DNA of 64,000 nt from Desulfovibrio aminophilus (lineage in GTDB: Bacteria; Desulfobacterota; Desulfovibrionia; Desulfovibrionales; Desulfovibrionaceae), in NCBI RefSeq assembly GCF_023660105.1, contig NZ_JAMHGA010000031.1:22137-86136 (forward strand), given 5' to 3'. The notes beneath the pieces are model-generated. The model was not told where the DNA came from. It searched no databases and saw nothing but the letters and a program-made list of their open reading frames with translations. The position numbers and the translations under genes were made by a program. Shown here piece by piece: positions 31,248-42,894 of the stretch; the first letter of the stretch is position 1, and every line of letters begins with the position of its first letter.

Positions 31248-32129
31248 TTACCCTTTCAGCGCTTCCGCGCCGCCGACGATGTCCATCAGCTCCCTGGTGA
31301 TCGAAGTCTGACGGGTCTTGTTATAGAGCAGTGTCAAGGCCTTGGTCAGGTCGTCGCAGGCCTTGGTTGCATTGTCCATGGCCGCCATGCGCGCGGCGTG
31401 CTCGCTGGCGGAGGTGTCCAGAAGTCCGCGGTACAGTTGCACCTTGATGAAGCGGGGCAGCAGTTCCGCGAGCAGACCCTCCACCGACGGTTCGTAGAGG
31501 TACTCGGCCTTGGCCTCTTCCGTGGCCTCCCCGCCCTCGGCCGCGTGGGACACGATGGGCAGGATGTCCAGGGTCACGGCGGGCTGGCGGGCCATGCTCA
31601 CGAACTCGCCGTAGATCAGATGCACTTCGTCCAGGTCGCCGGCCAGGTAGCTGGCGATGATCTCCATGCCGATCTCGTTGGCCAGGGTGAAGTCGAAGGA
31701 GCCCATGGCGTCGGGGTACTGCAGGCCGATCTCGTACTCCAGCTTGCGCACCGCGTCGCGGCCCTTCTTGCCTACGCAGTAGAACTTCACCGACTTTCCG
31801 GCGGCCTTCTTCTCGGCCGCCAGCTTGGTCGCCATCTTGATGAGGTTGGTGTTGAAGCTGCCGCACAGGCCGCGGTCGGAGGTGACCAGGACGACGCCCA
31901 CGGTCTTGACCTCCTCACGGACTTCCAGCAGCGGATGCACGCTCCCATCGGCGCCCGAAGCCAGATCACCCAGCATTTCATAGAACTTGGAGGCGTAGGG
32001 CCGGAAACGCTCAATGCGCGCCTGCGCATTGCGCATCTTGGCCGAGGCCACCATGTTCATGGCCTTGGTGATCTGTTTCGTCTTCTTGACGCCGGTGATC
32101 TTCGTCTTGACGTCTCTCAGAGATGCCAT
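31248..32129 (-). CDS. atpG: ATP synthase F1 gamma subunit
   Basis: 293 aa. The N-terminus LRDVKTKITGVKKTKQITKAMNMVASAKM and the C-terminus LLYNKTRQTSITRELMDIVGGAEAL are the paired coiled-coil helices of the central stalk; SDRGLCGSFNTNL is also diagnostic. It transmits rotation between Fo and the catalytic sites. It follows atpA by 19 bp. Confidence 0.97.
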   Translation of the reverse strand: MASLRDVKTKITGVKKTKQITKAMNMVASAKMRNAQARIERFRPYASKFYEMLGDLASGADGSVHPLLEVREEVKTVGVVLVTSDRGLCGSFNTNLIKMATKLAAEKKAAGKSVKFYCVGKKGRDAVRKLEYEIGLQYPDAMGSFDFTLANEIGMEIIASYLAGDLDEVHLIYGEFVSMARQPAVTLDILPIVSHAAEGGEATEEAKAEYLYEPSVEGLLAELLPRFIKVQLYRGLLDTSASEHAARMAAMDNATKACDDLTKALTLLYNKTRQTSITRELMDIVGGAEALKG

Positions 32130-32148
32130 CGCCTATCCCCCCGCCGCC

Positions 32149-33657
<1,509 letters not shown>

Positions 33658-33661
33658 GGCC

Positions 33662-34213
33662 CTACTCACCCCTCTTGATGGTTTCTTTCAAAATGTCGAG
33701 CTGCGCCCGCAGGCTGGCATCGAGGACCCTGTCCCCGACCTTGAGCACGATGCCGCCGAGGATGCCCTTATCCACGGCGTAATCCAGCTCAAGCTTCTTG
33801 CCCGCCTGCTGCTCCAGCTTGTTCTTGATATCGGTCCGCCGGGCCTCGGGCAGCTCCACGGCCGTGACCAGGCGGCCACGCACCACGCCGTTCACGGCGT
33901 CCAGCAGCTTTCCGAAGGCTCCCGCGATGTCGGGAAGGAAGGGCAACCTGTTCTTGTCGGCCAACAGGTCGCAGAAGTTCTTCATGGCGGGGCTCACGGC
34001 CGCCGCCTCCAGGACCTTGCCCAGGACCGCCTTCTTCTCGTCCCGGTTGAACACCGGGCTGCGGAAGAAGCGCACGGTCTCGGGCGAACCCCCCAGGACC
34101 TCAGCCAGTCGCGACAGTTCCTCGCCGTACTTCTGAAGCTCGGCCGCGCCCTGCTTCTCGCCGAAGGCGAAGAGGGCCTTGGCGTAACGGCGTGCTACAA
34201 CGTTGCCGGTCAA
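33662..34213 (-). CDS. atpH: ATP synthase F1 delta subunit
   Basis: 183 aa. The start is a TTG at 34213 within the atpF stop (TTGA, 4-bp overlap); the sequence [15 protein letters not shown] right after it is the normal delta N-terminus and no ATG or GTG fits. The C-terminal region ([33 protein letters not shown]) is the delta signature. It joins F1 to the peripheral stalk. The TTG probably limits translation to that coupled from atpF. Confidence 0.95.
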   Translation of the reverse strand: MTGNVVARRYAKALFAFGEKQGAAELQKYGEELSRLAEVLGGSPETVRFFRSPVFNRDEKKAVLGKVLEAAAVSPAMKNFCDLLADKNRLPFLPDIAGAFGKLLDAVNGVVRGRLVTAVELPEARRTDIKNKLEQQAGKKLELDYAVDKGILGGIVLKVGDRVLDASLRAQLDILKETIKRGE

Positions 34214-34782
34214 TTGAGCACCACCTTTGTTAAGTATTCATCCACGAGGCGCTCGTGGTCCTGGGCCGAGAGCTTCTCGCTCACGATCTTGGTCGCGGCC
34301 TCGACGATCAGGTCGGCCATCTGGGCGCGGACGGCCTCGACGGCGGCCTTGGATTCGTTCTCGGCGGACATCTTGGCCTGGGCCTTGATCTGCTCGGCGT
34401 CCTTCTTGGCCTTCTCGATGATCGAGGCCTTCAGGGCCTCGCCCTGAGCCCGGGCCTCGTCCAGCAGGGCCTTGCGCTCGGCGTCCAGGTTGGCGATGCT
34501 CTGCTCCACGTCCTTGAGACGCTTGGCGGCCTCGTTCTGGCGGATCTCGAGGTCGTCGAGGTCCTTCTTGATCTGGTTGCGGCGACCGCTGAAGAAGGCG
34601 GCGATCTTCTTGCCGGCCAGATACCAGATGATGCCCACGAAGATCGCGAAGTTGACGACCCTCAGCAGGTAGTTGCCCCAGGGCAGCTCGTGGTGCTCAC
34701 CGGCGTCGCCCGAGGCGTACGCCAGCCCGGCCAGCGCCAGGACGAACAGAGCCGCCGCGCAAATGTTGATGAAACGTTTCAA
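34210..34782 (-). CDS. atpF: ATP synthase Fo b subunit
   Basis: 190 aa. It starts with a hydrophobic, signal-like segment (residues 5-23, ending AYASG), followed by a second membrane helix (about 39-58; LLRVVNFAIFVGIIWYLAGKK) and a long coiled coil to the C-terminus. This is the b-type peripheral stalk protein; the extra N-terminal segment is common in b subunits of delta-group bacteria. It forms the stalk with the b' protein encoded just upstream. Confidence 0.95.
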   Translation of the reverse strand: MKRFINICAAALFVLALAGLAYASGDAGEHHELPWGNYLLRVVNFAIFVGIIWYLAGKKIAAFFSGRRNQIKKDLDDLEIRQNEAAKRLKDVEQSIANLDAERKALLDEARAQGEALKASIIEKAKKDAEQIKAQAKMSAENESKAAVEAVRAQMADLIVEAATKIVSEKLSAQDHERLVDEYLTKVVLN

Positions 34783-34800
34783 GCCCTCTCCTCCTTCCCT

Positions 34801-35223
34801 CTACGCCCGGCCCAGGATCTTTTCCGTGGCCTTCTGGGCGTACTGTTCCACGTCCTTCTTGAGCTGCGCCAGGGCGTCCCGGGCCTGGCCCGAGATGTCG
34901 GCGCGGGCGGCCTTCAGGGTGGACGCGGCCTCCTGGCCGGCGGCGGCCAGAATGCCCTGCTCCTCCTTGACACCCTCGGCCTTGAGGCCGTTGCGGATGT
35001 CCACCGCGTCCTTGCGGGCGCCGGTCAGGGCGGCCTGGTAGTCACGCAGCTTGCCGTCGGACTGGGCGGTGAACTGCTCCACCTTGCCCAGCTTTTCGGC
35101 CATCAGCTCGCCGCGCTTCTTGATGATCGCGCGGATGGGGCTGAAGAGGAGGATGTTCAGAACCAGCAGGGTGATGATGAAATTCACAAGCTGAATGAAA
35201 AAGGAAAAATCCAGATCAATCAT
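34801..35223 (-). CDS. atpF2: ATP synthase Fo b' subunit
   Basis: 140 aa from the ATG at 35223 (MIDLDFSFFIQLVNFIITLLVLN), with a GGGGGCGGG purine stretch upstream. One membrane helix (about 7-27) and a long charged helix. A divergent second b gene (b') as the first gene of the F1 operon is usual in this group. No atpB (a) or atpE (c) gene is in the window, so those lie in another locus. Confidence 0.94.
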   Translation of the reverse strand: MIDLDFSFFIQLVNFIITLLVLNILLFSPIRAIIKKRGELMAEKLGKVEQFTAQSDGKLRDYQAALTGARKDAVDIRNGLKAEGVKEEQGILAAAGQEAASTLKAARADISGQARDALAQLKKDVEQYAQKATEKILGRA

Positions 35224-35270
35224 ACCCGCCCCCAAGGAAATTGTGAATTTTGAGACAAAGTCACAGGCCC

Positions 35271-35297
35271 TTTATCCAATTTCAGCCGGTGTGTCAA
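35271..35297 (-). promoter_or_regulatory. candidate promoter of the ATP synthase operon
   Basis: On the minus strand a perfect TTGACA (35297-35292) is followed after 15 bp by GATAAA (35276-35271), about 48 bp before the b' ATG. The spacer is short for sigma-70; TAAAGG at a 17-bp spacer is the alternative -10. Confidence 0.4.
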
Positions 35298-35364
35298 AGC
35301 CTTTTTGCCGGAAAGGCGGCTGCTTTCGGGCCGCCGGACCACGGCCCACGGCCGCTTGTGCCGG

Positions 35365-35739
35365 TTAGAACAAGTTGTCGCCGGAGGTCCCGGCCGGGGT
35401 CGTGGAGCCGTCGGGCTGGACCATGGCCAGGCGGCCCTCCAGGACCGCGCCCTCCTCGACCACGAGCACCGGCGTCCTGATGTCGCCCTGGAGGTTGGCG
35501 GTCTTGTGCAGGACCACCCGCCCCCCGGCCTCCACCTCGCCGCGCAGGTTGCCGGAGAGCACGAGCTGGCCCACCCGGACGGTTCCCTCGACCACGGCCT
35601 CCTGGCCGATGACCAGGGTGCCGTCGGACTCCACCTCGCCCTGGAAATTGCCGTCGATGCGCACGGCCCCGTGGAAGTGAAGCTTGCCGTGGTAGCTGGT
35701 CCCGGCGCCGAGAAAGGCGTTGATTTCGTCCTTGGCCAT
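35365..35739 (-). CDS. bactofilin
   Basis: 124 aa with AAGGAG upstream. The central 90 residues are the right-handed beta-helix repeat of bactofilins, seen as regular hydrophobic/Gly steps (LHFHGAVRIDGNFQGEV, TLVIGQEAVVEGTV, LVLSGNLRGEV). Bactofilins polymerise at the membrane without nucleotide and help set cell shape or place wall enzymes. It is the last gene of the mreB-to-rodA cluster, 61 bp after rodA, which fits a role in morphogenesis. Confidence 0.92.
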   Translation of the reverse strand: MAKDEINAFLGAGTSYHGKLHFHGAVRIDGNFQGEVESDGTLVIGQEAVVEGTVRVGQLVLSGNLRGEVEAGGRVVLHKTANLQGDIRTPVLVVEEGAVLEGRLAMVQPDGSTTPAGTSGDNLF

Positions 35740-35800
35740 GCTGCCTTGCTCCTTGATGCCGGTGAAAGGCGGACAGGCCGGGCGCGTCGCTCCCCCGCCC

Positions 35801-36916
35801 CTAGCCCTGCTTGAACAGGAACCGGCGCATGGAGACGTTGAGCGCGAGGCCGATGAGACAGAAGTTCACCAGGGTGGCGCTGCCCCCATAACTGATGAAG
35901 GGCAAGGGAATGCCGACCACTGGCATGAGCCCCAGGACCATACCCATGTTTATGAGGATTTGCCAGAAGAAATAGAAGAAGATTCCGGCGGCCAGGTAGC
36001 TGCCGAAGAGATCCCGGGGATCCCGGGCGATGACCATCAGCTGGTAGAGGAAGACGCAGAAGGTGGTCAGGAGGAGCATCATGCCCAGGAAGCCCCATTC
36101 CTCGCCGAACACGGCCACCGCGAAGTCGGTGTGCTTTTCCGGCAGGAAGCGGAGCTGGCTCTGGGTCCCGGCCAGGAAGCCCTTGCCCCAGAACTGGCCC
36201 GAGCCGATGGCGATTTCGGACTGGATGATGTGGTAGCCCGCGCCCAGGGGGTCGGTGGCGGGGTCCAGGAAGGAGAGGATGCGCCGCTTCTGATAGTCGT
36301 GCAGGCCGAACCAGGCCAGGGGCAGCAGGCTCGGAATGGCCACCAGCGCGGTCTTGAAGACCCGGGGGGTGAGGCCTCTGTAAAGGATGAGGCCGCCCAG
36401 GAGCATGAGGATGGACAGGCCCGAACCCAGGTCCGGCTGGAGGATGACCATGCCGGCGGGCACCAGGCCCACGGCCAGGATGCAGAAGAGCTTGAGGAAT
36501 CCCAGGCGTTCCTTCTCCATGGAGAGGATGCGCGCGCCGATGATCAGGATGCAGATCTTGGCCATCTCGCTGGGCTGGAAGCTCATGAAGCCCAGGTCCA
36601 GCCAGCGCCGCGCGCCGTAGATGGTCTTGCCCGCGAAGGGCACGGCGGCCAAGAGCGCCACCGTGATCCAGAACAGGGGCCAGGCCGCCGTGCGCAGGTG
36701 CTTGTAGTCGAAGAAGGTCATGCAGGTCATGCCGCACAGGCCCATGAGGCCCCAGACGAGCTGCTTCTGATAGAAGCTGTCCACGCTCATGCCCTCGCCC
36801 AGGCGGAAGCCGCTGGCCGAGTAGAGGTTCATGACCCCGCAGAGGAAGAGCAGCATGGTCAGGCCCAGCAGGGGCCAGTTGACGTGGAAGAGCAGGCGTC
36901 TGTCGATGGGCGACAT
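35801..36916 (-). CDS. rodA: rod-shape peptidoglycan polymerase RodA
   Basis: 371 aa with about 10 membrane helices. SEDS-family blocks include GARRWLDLGFMSFQPSEMAKI, ILQPDLGSGL, LPEKHTDFAVAVFGEEWGFLG and the C-terminal PLPFISYGGSATL. It polymerises glycan strands together with PBP2, whose gene ends 10 bp upstream. Nothing unusual in length. Confidence 0.97.
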   Translation of the reverse strand: MSPIDRRLLFHVNWPLLGLTMLLFLCGVMNLYSASGFRLGEGMSVDSFYQKQLVWGLMGLCGMTCMTFFDYKHLRTAAWPLFWITVALLAAVPFAGKTIYGARRWLDLGFMSFQPSEMAKICILIIGARILSMEKERLGFLKLFCILAVGLVPAGMVILQPDLGSGLSILMLLGGLILYRGLTPRVFKTALVAIPSLLPLAWFGLHDYQKRRILSFLDPATDPLGAGYHIIQSEIAIGSGQFWGKGFLAGTQSQLRFLPEKHTDFAVAVFGEEWGFLGMMLLLTTFCVFLYQLMVIARDPRDLFGSYLAAGIFFYFFWQILINMGMVLGLMPVVGIPLPFISYGGSATLVNFCLIGLALNVSMRRFLFKQG

Positions 36917-36926
36917 GGGCGGCTCC

Positions 36927-38762
36927 TTATTCGTTGTTGTCCGGGGCTTCCGGGACTTCGGGCACCGGACCCACCCCCTTGCCCAGGAAGACGTAGTCGA
37001 AGACGGTCTTCACCGAGGGGCCCGCGCCCGATCCGCCGTGCAGGCCGTGCTCGACCATGGCCACCACCACCACGCGGCGGTCGCCCCGCTCGGCGAAGCC
37101 CGCCATCCAGGCGTGGTCGCGCATGTGGTAGGGAATCTTGTCCTCGGGCATGGCCTTGAGTTCGTCGGTGAGGCGCACCACCTGGGCCGTGCCGGTCTTG
37201 GCCCCGGCCGTGACCCCGGGGGTCTGGACGCGGCGGCAGGTGCCGCGCGGATCCTCCACGGTGGCCACCATGTCCTTCTTGATGATCGCCCGCTGGGCGT
37301 CGGTGAGCGGCAGGCGGCCCTGGAGCACGGGCGGGTCGCCGTGGATCAGGTTCGGCTTGAGCAGGCGGCCGCCGTTGATGAGCGCGGCGATGTAGCGGGC
37401 CACCTGCAGGGGCGAGACCTGGGTGTAGCCCTGGCCGATGGCGAAGTTCAGGTCCTCGCCCTTGGTCCATTTCTGGCCGAAGCGCTTGAGCTTCCATTCC
37501 CGGGTGGGGATGTTGCCGCCCTTTTCGTGGGGCAGGTCGATGCCGGTGGGTTTGCCGAACCCGGCGGCGAAGGCGAACTCGCTGATGCGGTCCACGCCGA
37601 GCTTCATGCCGAGCTTGTAGAAGTACACGTCGCAGGACTGGACCAGGGCCTGCTCCAGGTCCACGGAGCCGTGTCCGCCCCGGCGCCAGCAGCGGAACAC
37701 GTGGTTGCCCAGGGCCAGGGAGCCCTGGCAGAAGGCCGTCTCGCGCGGATCGAGCATGTTGGCCATGAAGCCCGCCCCGGCCATGACCAGCTTGAACACC
37801 GAGCCCGGCGGGTAGACGCTCTGGGTGGCCCGGTTCTGCAGGGGGTGCATGGGGTCGTCGCGCAAGGCCTTCCACTGCTCCGGGGTGAGCCCGGCGGTGA
37901 AGGCGTTGGAGTCGAAGGACGGCGCGCTGACCAGGGCCAGAAGCTCGCCGGTGTCCGGGTCCATGGCCACCACGCTGCCCGCCTTGCCCTCCATCTGGCG
38001 GGCGATGGTGGCCTGCAGGCCGAGGTCGATGGACAGGACGATGTCCTCGCCGCTCTTGGGCTTCTTGATCAGGGACTCGGAGAGCCTGCGGCCCGTGGCG
38101 TCCACCTCCATCTGGCGCACGCCCTTGGTCCCGCGCAGCCGCCGTTCGAGCATCTGCTCCAGGCCGTTCTTGCCCACATAGTCGCCCAGGGCCAGGCTGG
38201 AGTCCTTCTCCAGGTCGTCCTCGCTGGCGTCGCCCACGTAGCCGAGCACGTGCGCCAGGAGGTGGCCGAACTTGTAGTAGCGCCGGGAGCGGACCACGAT
38301 CTCCAGCCCGGGCCAGCGCAGATGGTTGGCCTCCACGGCGGCCACCTGCTCGAAGTCCAGGTCCGGCACGATGAGCATGGGTTCGAAGGGTTTCACCCGC
38401 TTGCGGCCCCGGCGGTAGGTGTCCTGGAGCTTGTCCATGGGCGTGCCGGTGATGCGCGAAATCTCGGCCAGGGTGGCGTCCAGGCTCTTCACGTCCTCGC
38501 GCACGAGGCCCAGGGCGTAGGCCGGCTCGTTGACGGCCACCATGGTCCCGCCCCGGTCCAGGACCAGCCCGCGCGGGGCGAACACCGGCTCCTGGCGCAG
38601 CTGGTTCTCCTTGGCCTTCTCGGCGTATTCCTCGCCCTTGTGCACCTGGAGGTACCAGAGGCGCAGGGCGAAGACGCAGAACAGCCCGAGGATGCAGGCC
38701 TGGAGCAGGAGCAGGCCGGAGCGGGGCGGCTGCTGCTCGCGGGAGTCATACAGGTTGGCCAT
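36927..38762 (-). CDS. mrdA: penicillin-binding protein 2
   Basis: 611 aa. A single N-terminal membrane helix (about 17-40), the dimerisation domain (about 60-240) and the transpeptidase domain with active-site Ser in YPPGSVFKL (near 320), SCD-like SCDVYFYKLG and KTGTAQV. It crosslinks lateral-wall peptidoglycan as the RodA partner. Its start overlaps the end of mreD by 17 bp. Confidence 0.96.
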   Translation of the reverse strand: MANLYDSREQQPPRSGLLLLQACILGLFCVFALRLWYLQVHKGEEYAEKAKENQLRQEPVFAPRGLVLDRGGTMVAVNEPAYALGLVREDVKSLDATLAEISRITGTPMDKLQDTYRRGRKRVKPFEPMLIVPDLDFEQVAAVEANHLRWPGLEIVVRSRRYYKFGHLLAHVLGYVGDASEDDLEKDSSLALGDYVGKNGLEQMLERRLRGTKGVRQMEVDATGRRLSESLIKKPKSGEDIVLSIDLGLQATIARQMEGKAGSVVAMDPDTGELLALVSAPSFDSNAFTAGLTPEQWKALRDDPMHPLQNRATQSVYPPGSVFKLVMAGAGFMANMLDPRETAFCQGSLALGNHVFRCWRRGGHGSVDLEQALVQSCDVYFYKLGMKLGVDRISEFAFAAGFGKPTGIDLPHEKGGNIPTREWKLKRFGQKWTKGEDLNFAIGQGYTQVSPLQVARYIAALINGGRLLKPNLIHGDPPVLQGRLPLTDAQRAIIKKDMVATVEDPRGTCRRVQTPGVTAGAKTGTAQVVRLTDELKAMPEDKIPYHMRDHAWMAGFAERGDRRVVVVAMVEHGLHGGSGAGPSVKTVFDYVFLGKGVGPVPEVPEAPDNNE

Positions 38763-39213
38763 CGTCCCTCAGCCGCGCAGGATAGAACCGGTCCACGAGG
38801 AACCAGATCGAGGGGAAGACCACGACCTGGATCATGGATTCCCAGATCACCCGGTCCAGGGGCACGCCCTTCACCGAGAGGGTGGCCATGGCGTAGGTCT
38901 GGAGGAAATGCAGCAGGCCCATGACGAGCCCCAGCAGGGTCATGAACGGGAGGCTGCGGGGCTGGAAATAGTCCTGGCCCAGGGAGACGAGCAGGTAGAG
39001 GGCCCAGTACCAGATGACCGAGGCCCCGAAGTGCTGGCTGCCCAGGCCCTCCTGCAGGAGCACCCAGGCCAGGGCCAGGACCAGGGCCCGCGCCCGTCCC
39101 TCGACCTGGAGGCTGAAGACCAGCCCCGGGGCCAGGAAGTCCACGCCGGGCACGAGGGCCTCGGCCCAGACTCCGGCCGCCGCGAAGCCCGCCCACCAGA
39201 GGGCGCGCAACAT
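38746..39213 (-). CDS. mreD: rod-shape determining protein MreD
   Basis: 155 aa, almost entirely hydrophobic, with about five membrane helices (for example residues 58-78, WALYLLVSLGQD, and LPFMTLLGLVMGLLHFLQ). The length, topology and place between mreC and mrdA identify it, although MreD is poorly conserved in sequence. It is an inner-membrane part of the elongasome. Confidence 0.9.
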   Translation of the reverse strand: MLRALWWAGFAAAGVWAEALVPGVDFLAPGLVFSLQVEGRARALVLALAWVLLQEGLGSQHFGASVIWYWALYLLVSLGQDYFQPRSLPFMTLLGLVMGLLHFLQTYAMATLSVKGVPLDRVIWESMIQVVVFPSIWFLVDRFYPARLRDDGQPV

Positions 39214-39214
39214 G

Positions 39215-40057
39215 TCAGATTCCCCCGCCGGCGGCCGGGGGGGCGTCCCGCCGCCGCAGGACCAGAACCTCTTCCAGGGCCTCGAAATCCATGAGCGGCT
39301 CGGCCGTGATGTCCAGGAACAGGGAGAGGTCCGAGCGCTCCACCTTGAGCACCCGGGCCACGGGCAGGCCCTTGGGGAAGGAGTCGGAGAGCCCGGAGGT
39401 CACCAGCAGTTCGCCGGGCTCGATGGGCGCGTTCAGGTTCACGTACTTGAGCTCCATCTCCCGCCCCGGCCCGCGTCCGGCCAGCACCCCGGCCGCCCGG
39501 TTGTTCTGGCCGATGACCGCGATGCGGCTGTTCACGTCGTGCAGGAGCAGGACCGTGGAGGCGCTCAGGCCCGCGCGCAGGATGCGGCCCACCACGCCGC
39601 GGGGCGTGACCACGGGCTGGTCCGCGCCCGCGCCCTGGAGCGTGCCCCGGTCCAGGACCAGGGTCTCCAGCAGGGCGTTGGGCCCCAGCCGGTGGGCGAT
39701 GACCCGGGCGCCCTCGGCCACCCAGTCCGGCGCGGGGGTGAAGCCCAGGAGCTGCTCCATGCGCGCGCTGGCCCGGGCCTGCTCGCGCAGGGAGGTGTTG
39801 TCCATGAGCAGCCGGTCCACCTCGTCGCGCAGGCGGTCGTTCTCCTCCCGCAGGCCGATGAGGTGGATGTACCGGCGCCAGAACGACACGGCCTGGTCCG
39901 CCACCCACGTGCCCGGCTTGAGCACGAGTCTCGCGGCGTCCAGGCCGGTGTTTTCGGCGAGTCGGTCCAGATGCCCGGTCCGAATGTTCCAGGTGTACAG
40001 GCTCAGATAGACGAACAGGCCCGTGAGGACGATGACTGCGATGCGCTTGAGCTTCAC
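39215..40057 (-). CDS. mreC: rod-shape determining protein MreC
   Basis: 280 aa. One membrane helix (about 7-22), a coiled coil (EENDRLRDEVDRLLMDNTSLREQ) and the two beta domains with GVVGRILRAGLSASTVLLLHDVNSRIAV and GELLVTSGLSDSFPKGLPVARV. It connects MreB filaments to periplasmic wall enzymes. One base separates it from mreB and mreD on either side, a tightly coupled set. Confidence 0.96.
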   Translation of the reverse strand: MKLKRIAVIVLTGLFVYLSLYTWNIRTGHLDRLAENTGLDAARLVLKPGTWVADQAVSFWRRYIHLIGLREENDRLRDEVDRLLMDNTSLREQARASARMEQLLGFTPAPDWVAEGARVIAHRLGPNALLETLVLDRGTLQGAGADQPVVTPRGVVGRILRAGLSASTVLLLHDVNSRIAVIGQNNRAAGVLAGRGPGREMELKYVNLNAPIEPGELLVTSGLSDSFPKGLPVARVLKVERSDLSLFLDITAEPLMDFEALEEVLVLRRRDAPPAAGGGI

Positions 40058-40058
40058 A

Positions 40059-41207
<1,149 letters not shown>

Positions 41208-41250
41208 TCAAGCAAGCGCGGCCCACGAATCGCGCAAAGGCGGACCGAGC

Positions 41251-42147
41251 ATGCGGCCTTTTCCCTCCCTTTCCGAAGCCCTGCGCCGCGCCTTCGGCCG
41301 GAAGGTCTGGAAGATTCCCCTGGACGCGGGCTTCTCCTGCCCCAACCGGGACGGCGCGCTCTCGCGACGGGGTTGCGCCTTCTGCAACGAGCGGGGCTCG
41401 GGCACGGGCCTGGCCGCCTCCGGGCTCTCGCTGCGGGAGCAGTGGGATCTCTGGCGCGATCGTCTGGCCAGATCGCGCGGGGCCGACCGCTTCCTGGCCT
41501 ACCTGCAATCCTATTCCAATACCTACGGGCCGCCGGAACGGCTGGCCGCCGTGCTGGACGAACTGCGCGGCCTGCCCGGGCTGGCCGGGGTCTGCATCGG
41601 CACCCGGCCGGACTGCCTGGACGGCGGGAAGATCGCCCTGCTGGCCGGTCTGAAACTGCCCTGGGTGCAGCTGGACCTGGGCCTGCAGTCCGCCGATCCG
41701 GCCACGCTCACGCGGATCAACCGGGGCCACGACCCGGCCTGCTTCGCCCGGGCGGCGGAGGAGGCGGCCTCGGCCGGACTCCTGGTCTGCGCCCACCTCA
41801 TGGCCGGGTTGCCCGGCGAGGGCCGGGAGGCCTTCCTGGCCGGCGTGGACTTCATCAACGACCTGCCCGTGGCCGGGATCAAGCTGCACAACACCCTGGT
41901 GCTCAAGGGCACGGAGTTGGCCAAGGACTGGGCGGCCGGGGAATACGAGCCGCCGGGGCTTCCGGACTACGCGGAATGGGCCGCCGAGGCCGTGGACCGG
42001 CTGCGGCCGGACATCGTGGTCCAGCGCCTCTGCGCCGACCCGGCCCCGGGCGAGCTGCTGGCCCCGGCCTGGGCCTCGGACAAGGCCGGGGTGCTGGCCG
42101 CCGTCCGGGCCGGGCTGGAGGCGCGGGGATTCGCCCCGCTCGGATGA
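41251..42147 (+). CDS. YhcC-type radical SAM protein (TIGR01212)
   Basis: 298 aa from the ATG at 41251 (AAGGCGGA upstream). The iron-sulfur cluster cysteines are in SCPNRDGALSRRGCAFCN, the wide C-x11-C-x2-C spacing of this family, not the common CxxxCxxC. QLDLGLQSADPATLTRINRGHD and HLMAGLPGEGREAF follow. Related proteins are thought to act on tRNA or in other modification, but the reaction is not established. It is in a short plus-strand run with ogt and divergent from mreB. Confidence 0.9.
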   Translation: MRPFPSLSEALRRAFGRKVWKIPLDAGFSCPNRDGALSRRGCAFCNERGSGTGLAASGLSLREQWDLWRDRLARSRGADRFLAYLQSYSNTYGPPERLAAVLDELRGLPGLAGVCIGTRPDCLDGGKIALLAGLKLPWVQLDLGLQSADPATLTRINRGHDPACFARAAEEAASAGLLVCAHLMAGLPGEGREAFLAGVDFINDLPVAGIKLHNTLVLKGTELAKDWAAGEYEPPGLPDYAEWAAEAVDRLRPDIVVQRLCADPAPGELLAPAWASDKAGVLAAVRAGLEARGFAPLG

Positions 42148-42163
42148 CCATCGGGAGGACGCC

Positions 42164-42634
42164 ATGCCGGAGATCGTGACCGCCGGGCCGCTGGCCCTGG
42201 CGCTGGAATGGGAGGACGGCCGGATCACGGAGATCGGCCTGCGCTGGTCCGAGGGACTTGCGGCCACGCCGGGGCCTTCCGAGACCGCCCGGGCCGTGGG
42301 CCGGACCCTGGAGCGCTACGTGCGCGGCGAGACCGTGCGCTGGCCCGACCTGCCCCTGGCCCTGGAGCGGGTGAGCCGGTTCATCCGCGAGATCCTCCTG
42401 ACCCTGGTCCGCGAGGCGCCCCAGGGCATGGTGGTCAGCTATGGGGAATTGGCCCGGCTCGGCGGCAGGCCCGGGGCGGCCCGGGCCGTGGGCCGGGCCA
42501 TGGCCGCCAACCGCTGGCCCTTGATCCTGCCCTGCCACCGGGTGCTCGGCGCGCGCGGCGCGCTCACCGGCTTCAGCAATCCGGCCGGGCTGGCCATGAA
42601 GGAGTTTCTGCTGCGCCTGGAGGGGGTGCTTTGA
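42164..42634 (+). CDS. ogt: methylated-DNA-protein-cysteine methyltransferase
   Basis: 156 aa. The C-terminal domain contains the acceptor site PCHRV in RWPLILPCHRVLGARGALTGFS and the helix-turn-helix arginine-finger region PGAARAVGRAMAANRWP. It repairs O6-alkylguanine by suicide transfer to the Cys. The N-terminal domain is short, as in small Ogt proteins. It follows the radical SAM gene by 16 bp. Confidence 0.94.
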   Translation: MPEIVTAGPLALALEWEDGRITEIGLRWSEGLAATPGPSETARAVGRTLERYVRGETVRWPDLPLALERVSRFIREILLTLVREAPQGMVVSYGELARLGGRPGAARAVGRAMAANRWPLILPCHRVLGARGALTGFSNPAGLAMKEFLLRLEGVL

Positions 42635-42640
42635 CGGGGC

Positions 42641-42871
42641 TCAGGACCCGAAGCAGGAACGGCCGTCGGGCATGATGTCCGCGGGCAGCACCAGGTTGTG
42701 GAAGCGCATGACCAGGCGGCGCACGCATTGGGCGCTGGCCTCGGGCTTGTCGCAGTAGTTCGCGAGCATGGCCCGCGTGATCTCGGTGTCCAGGTTCACG
42801 GCCAGGGCCCGGAAGGGGCAGCTCTTGCAGAGCGGGGCGTGCGGGCAGGAATCACATCGTTCGTGGCACAT
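42641..42871 (-). CDS. Cys-rich small protein, unknown function
   Basis: 76 aa. The ATG at 42871 has GGAGGAGACGTC upstream, so this is very probably a real gene. Eight Cys at positions 2, 6, 9, 15, 18, 40, 49 and 73 include CxxxCxxC and CxxC in the first 18 residues, enough to bind zinc or an iron-sulfur cluster; His3 and His11 could also be ligands. The rest is helical (LDTEITRAMLANYCDK, RRLVMRFHNLVL). I do not recognise a family. It follows the XRE-PAS regulator by 23 bp on the same strand, so they are probably co-transcribed. Confidence 0.7.
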   Translation of the reverse strand: MCHERCDSCPHAPLCKSCPFRALAVNLDTEITRAMLANYCDKPEASAQCVRRLVMRFHNLVLPADIMPDGRSCFGS

Positions 42872-42894
42872 GACGTCTCCTCCGGGCGGCCGGC

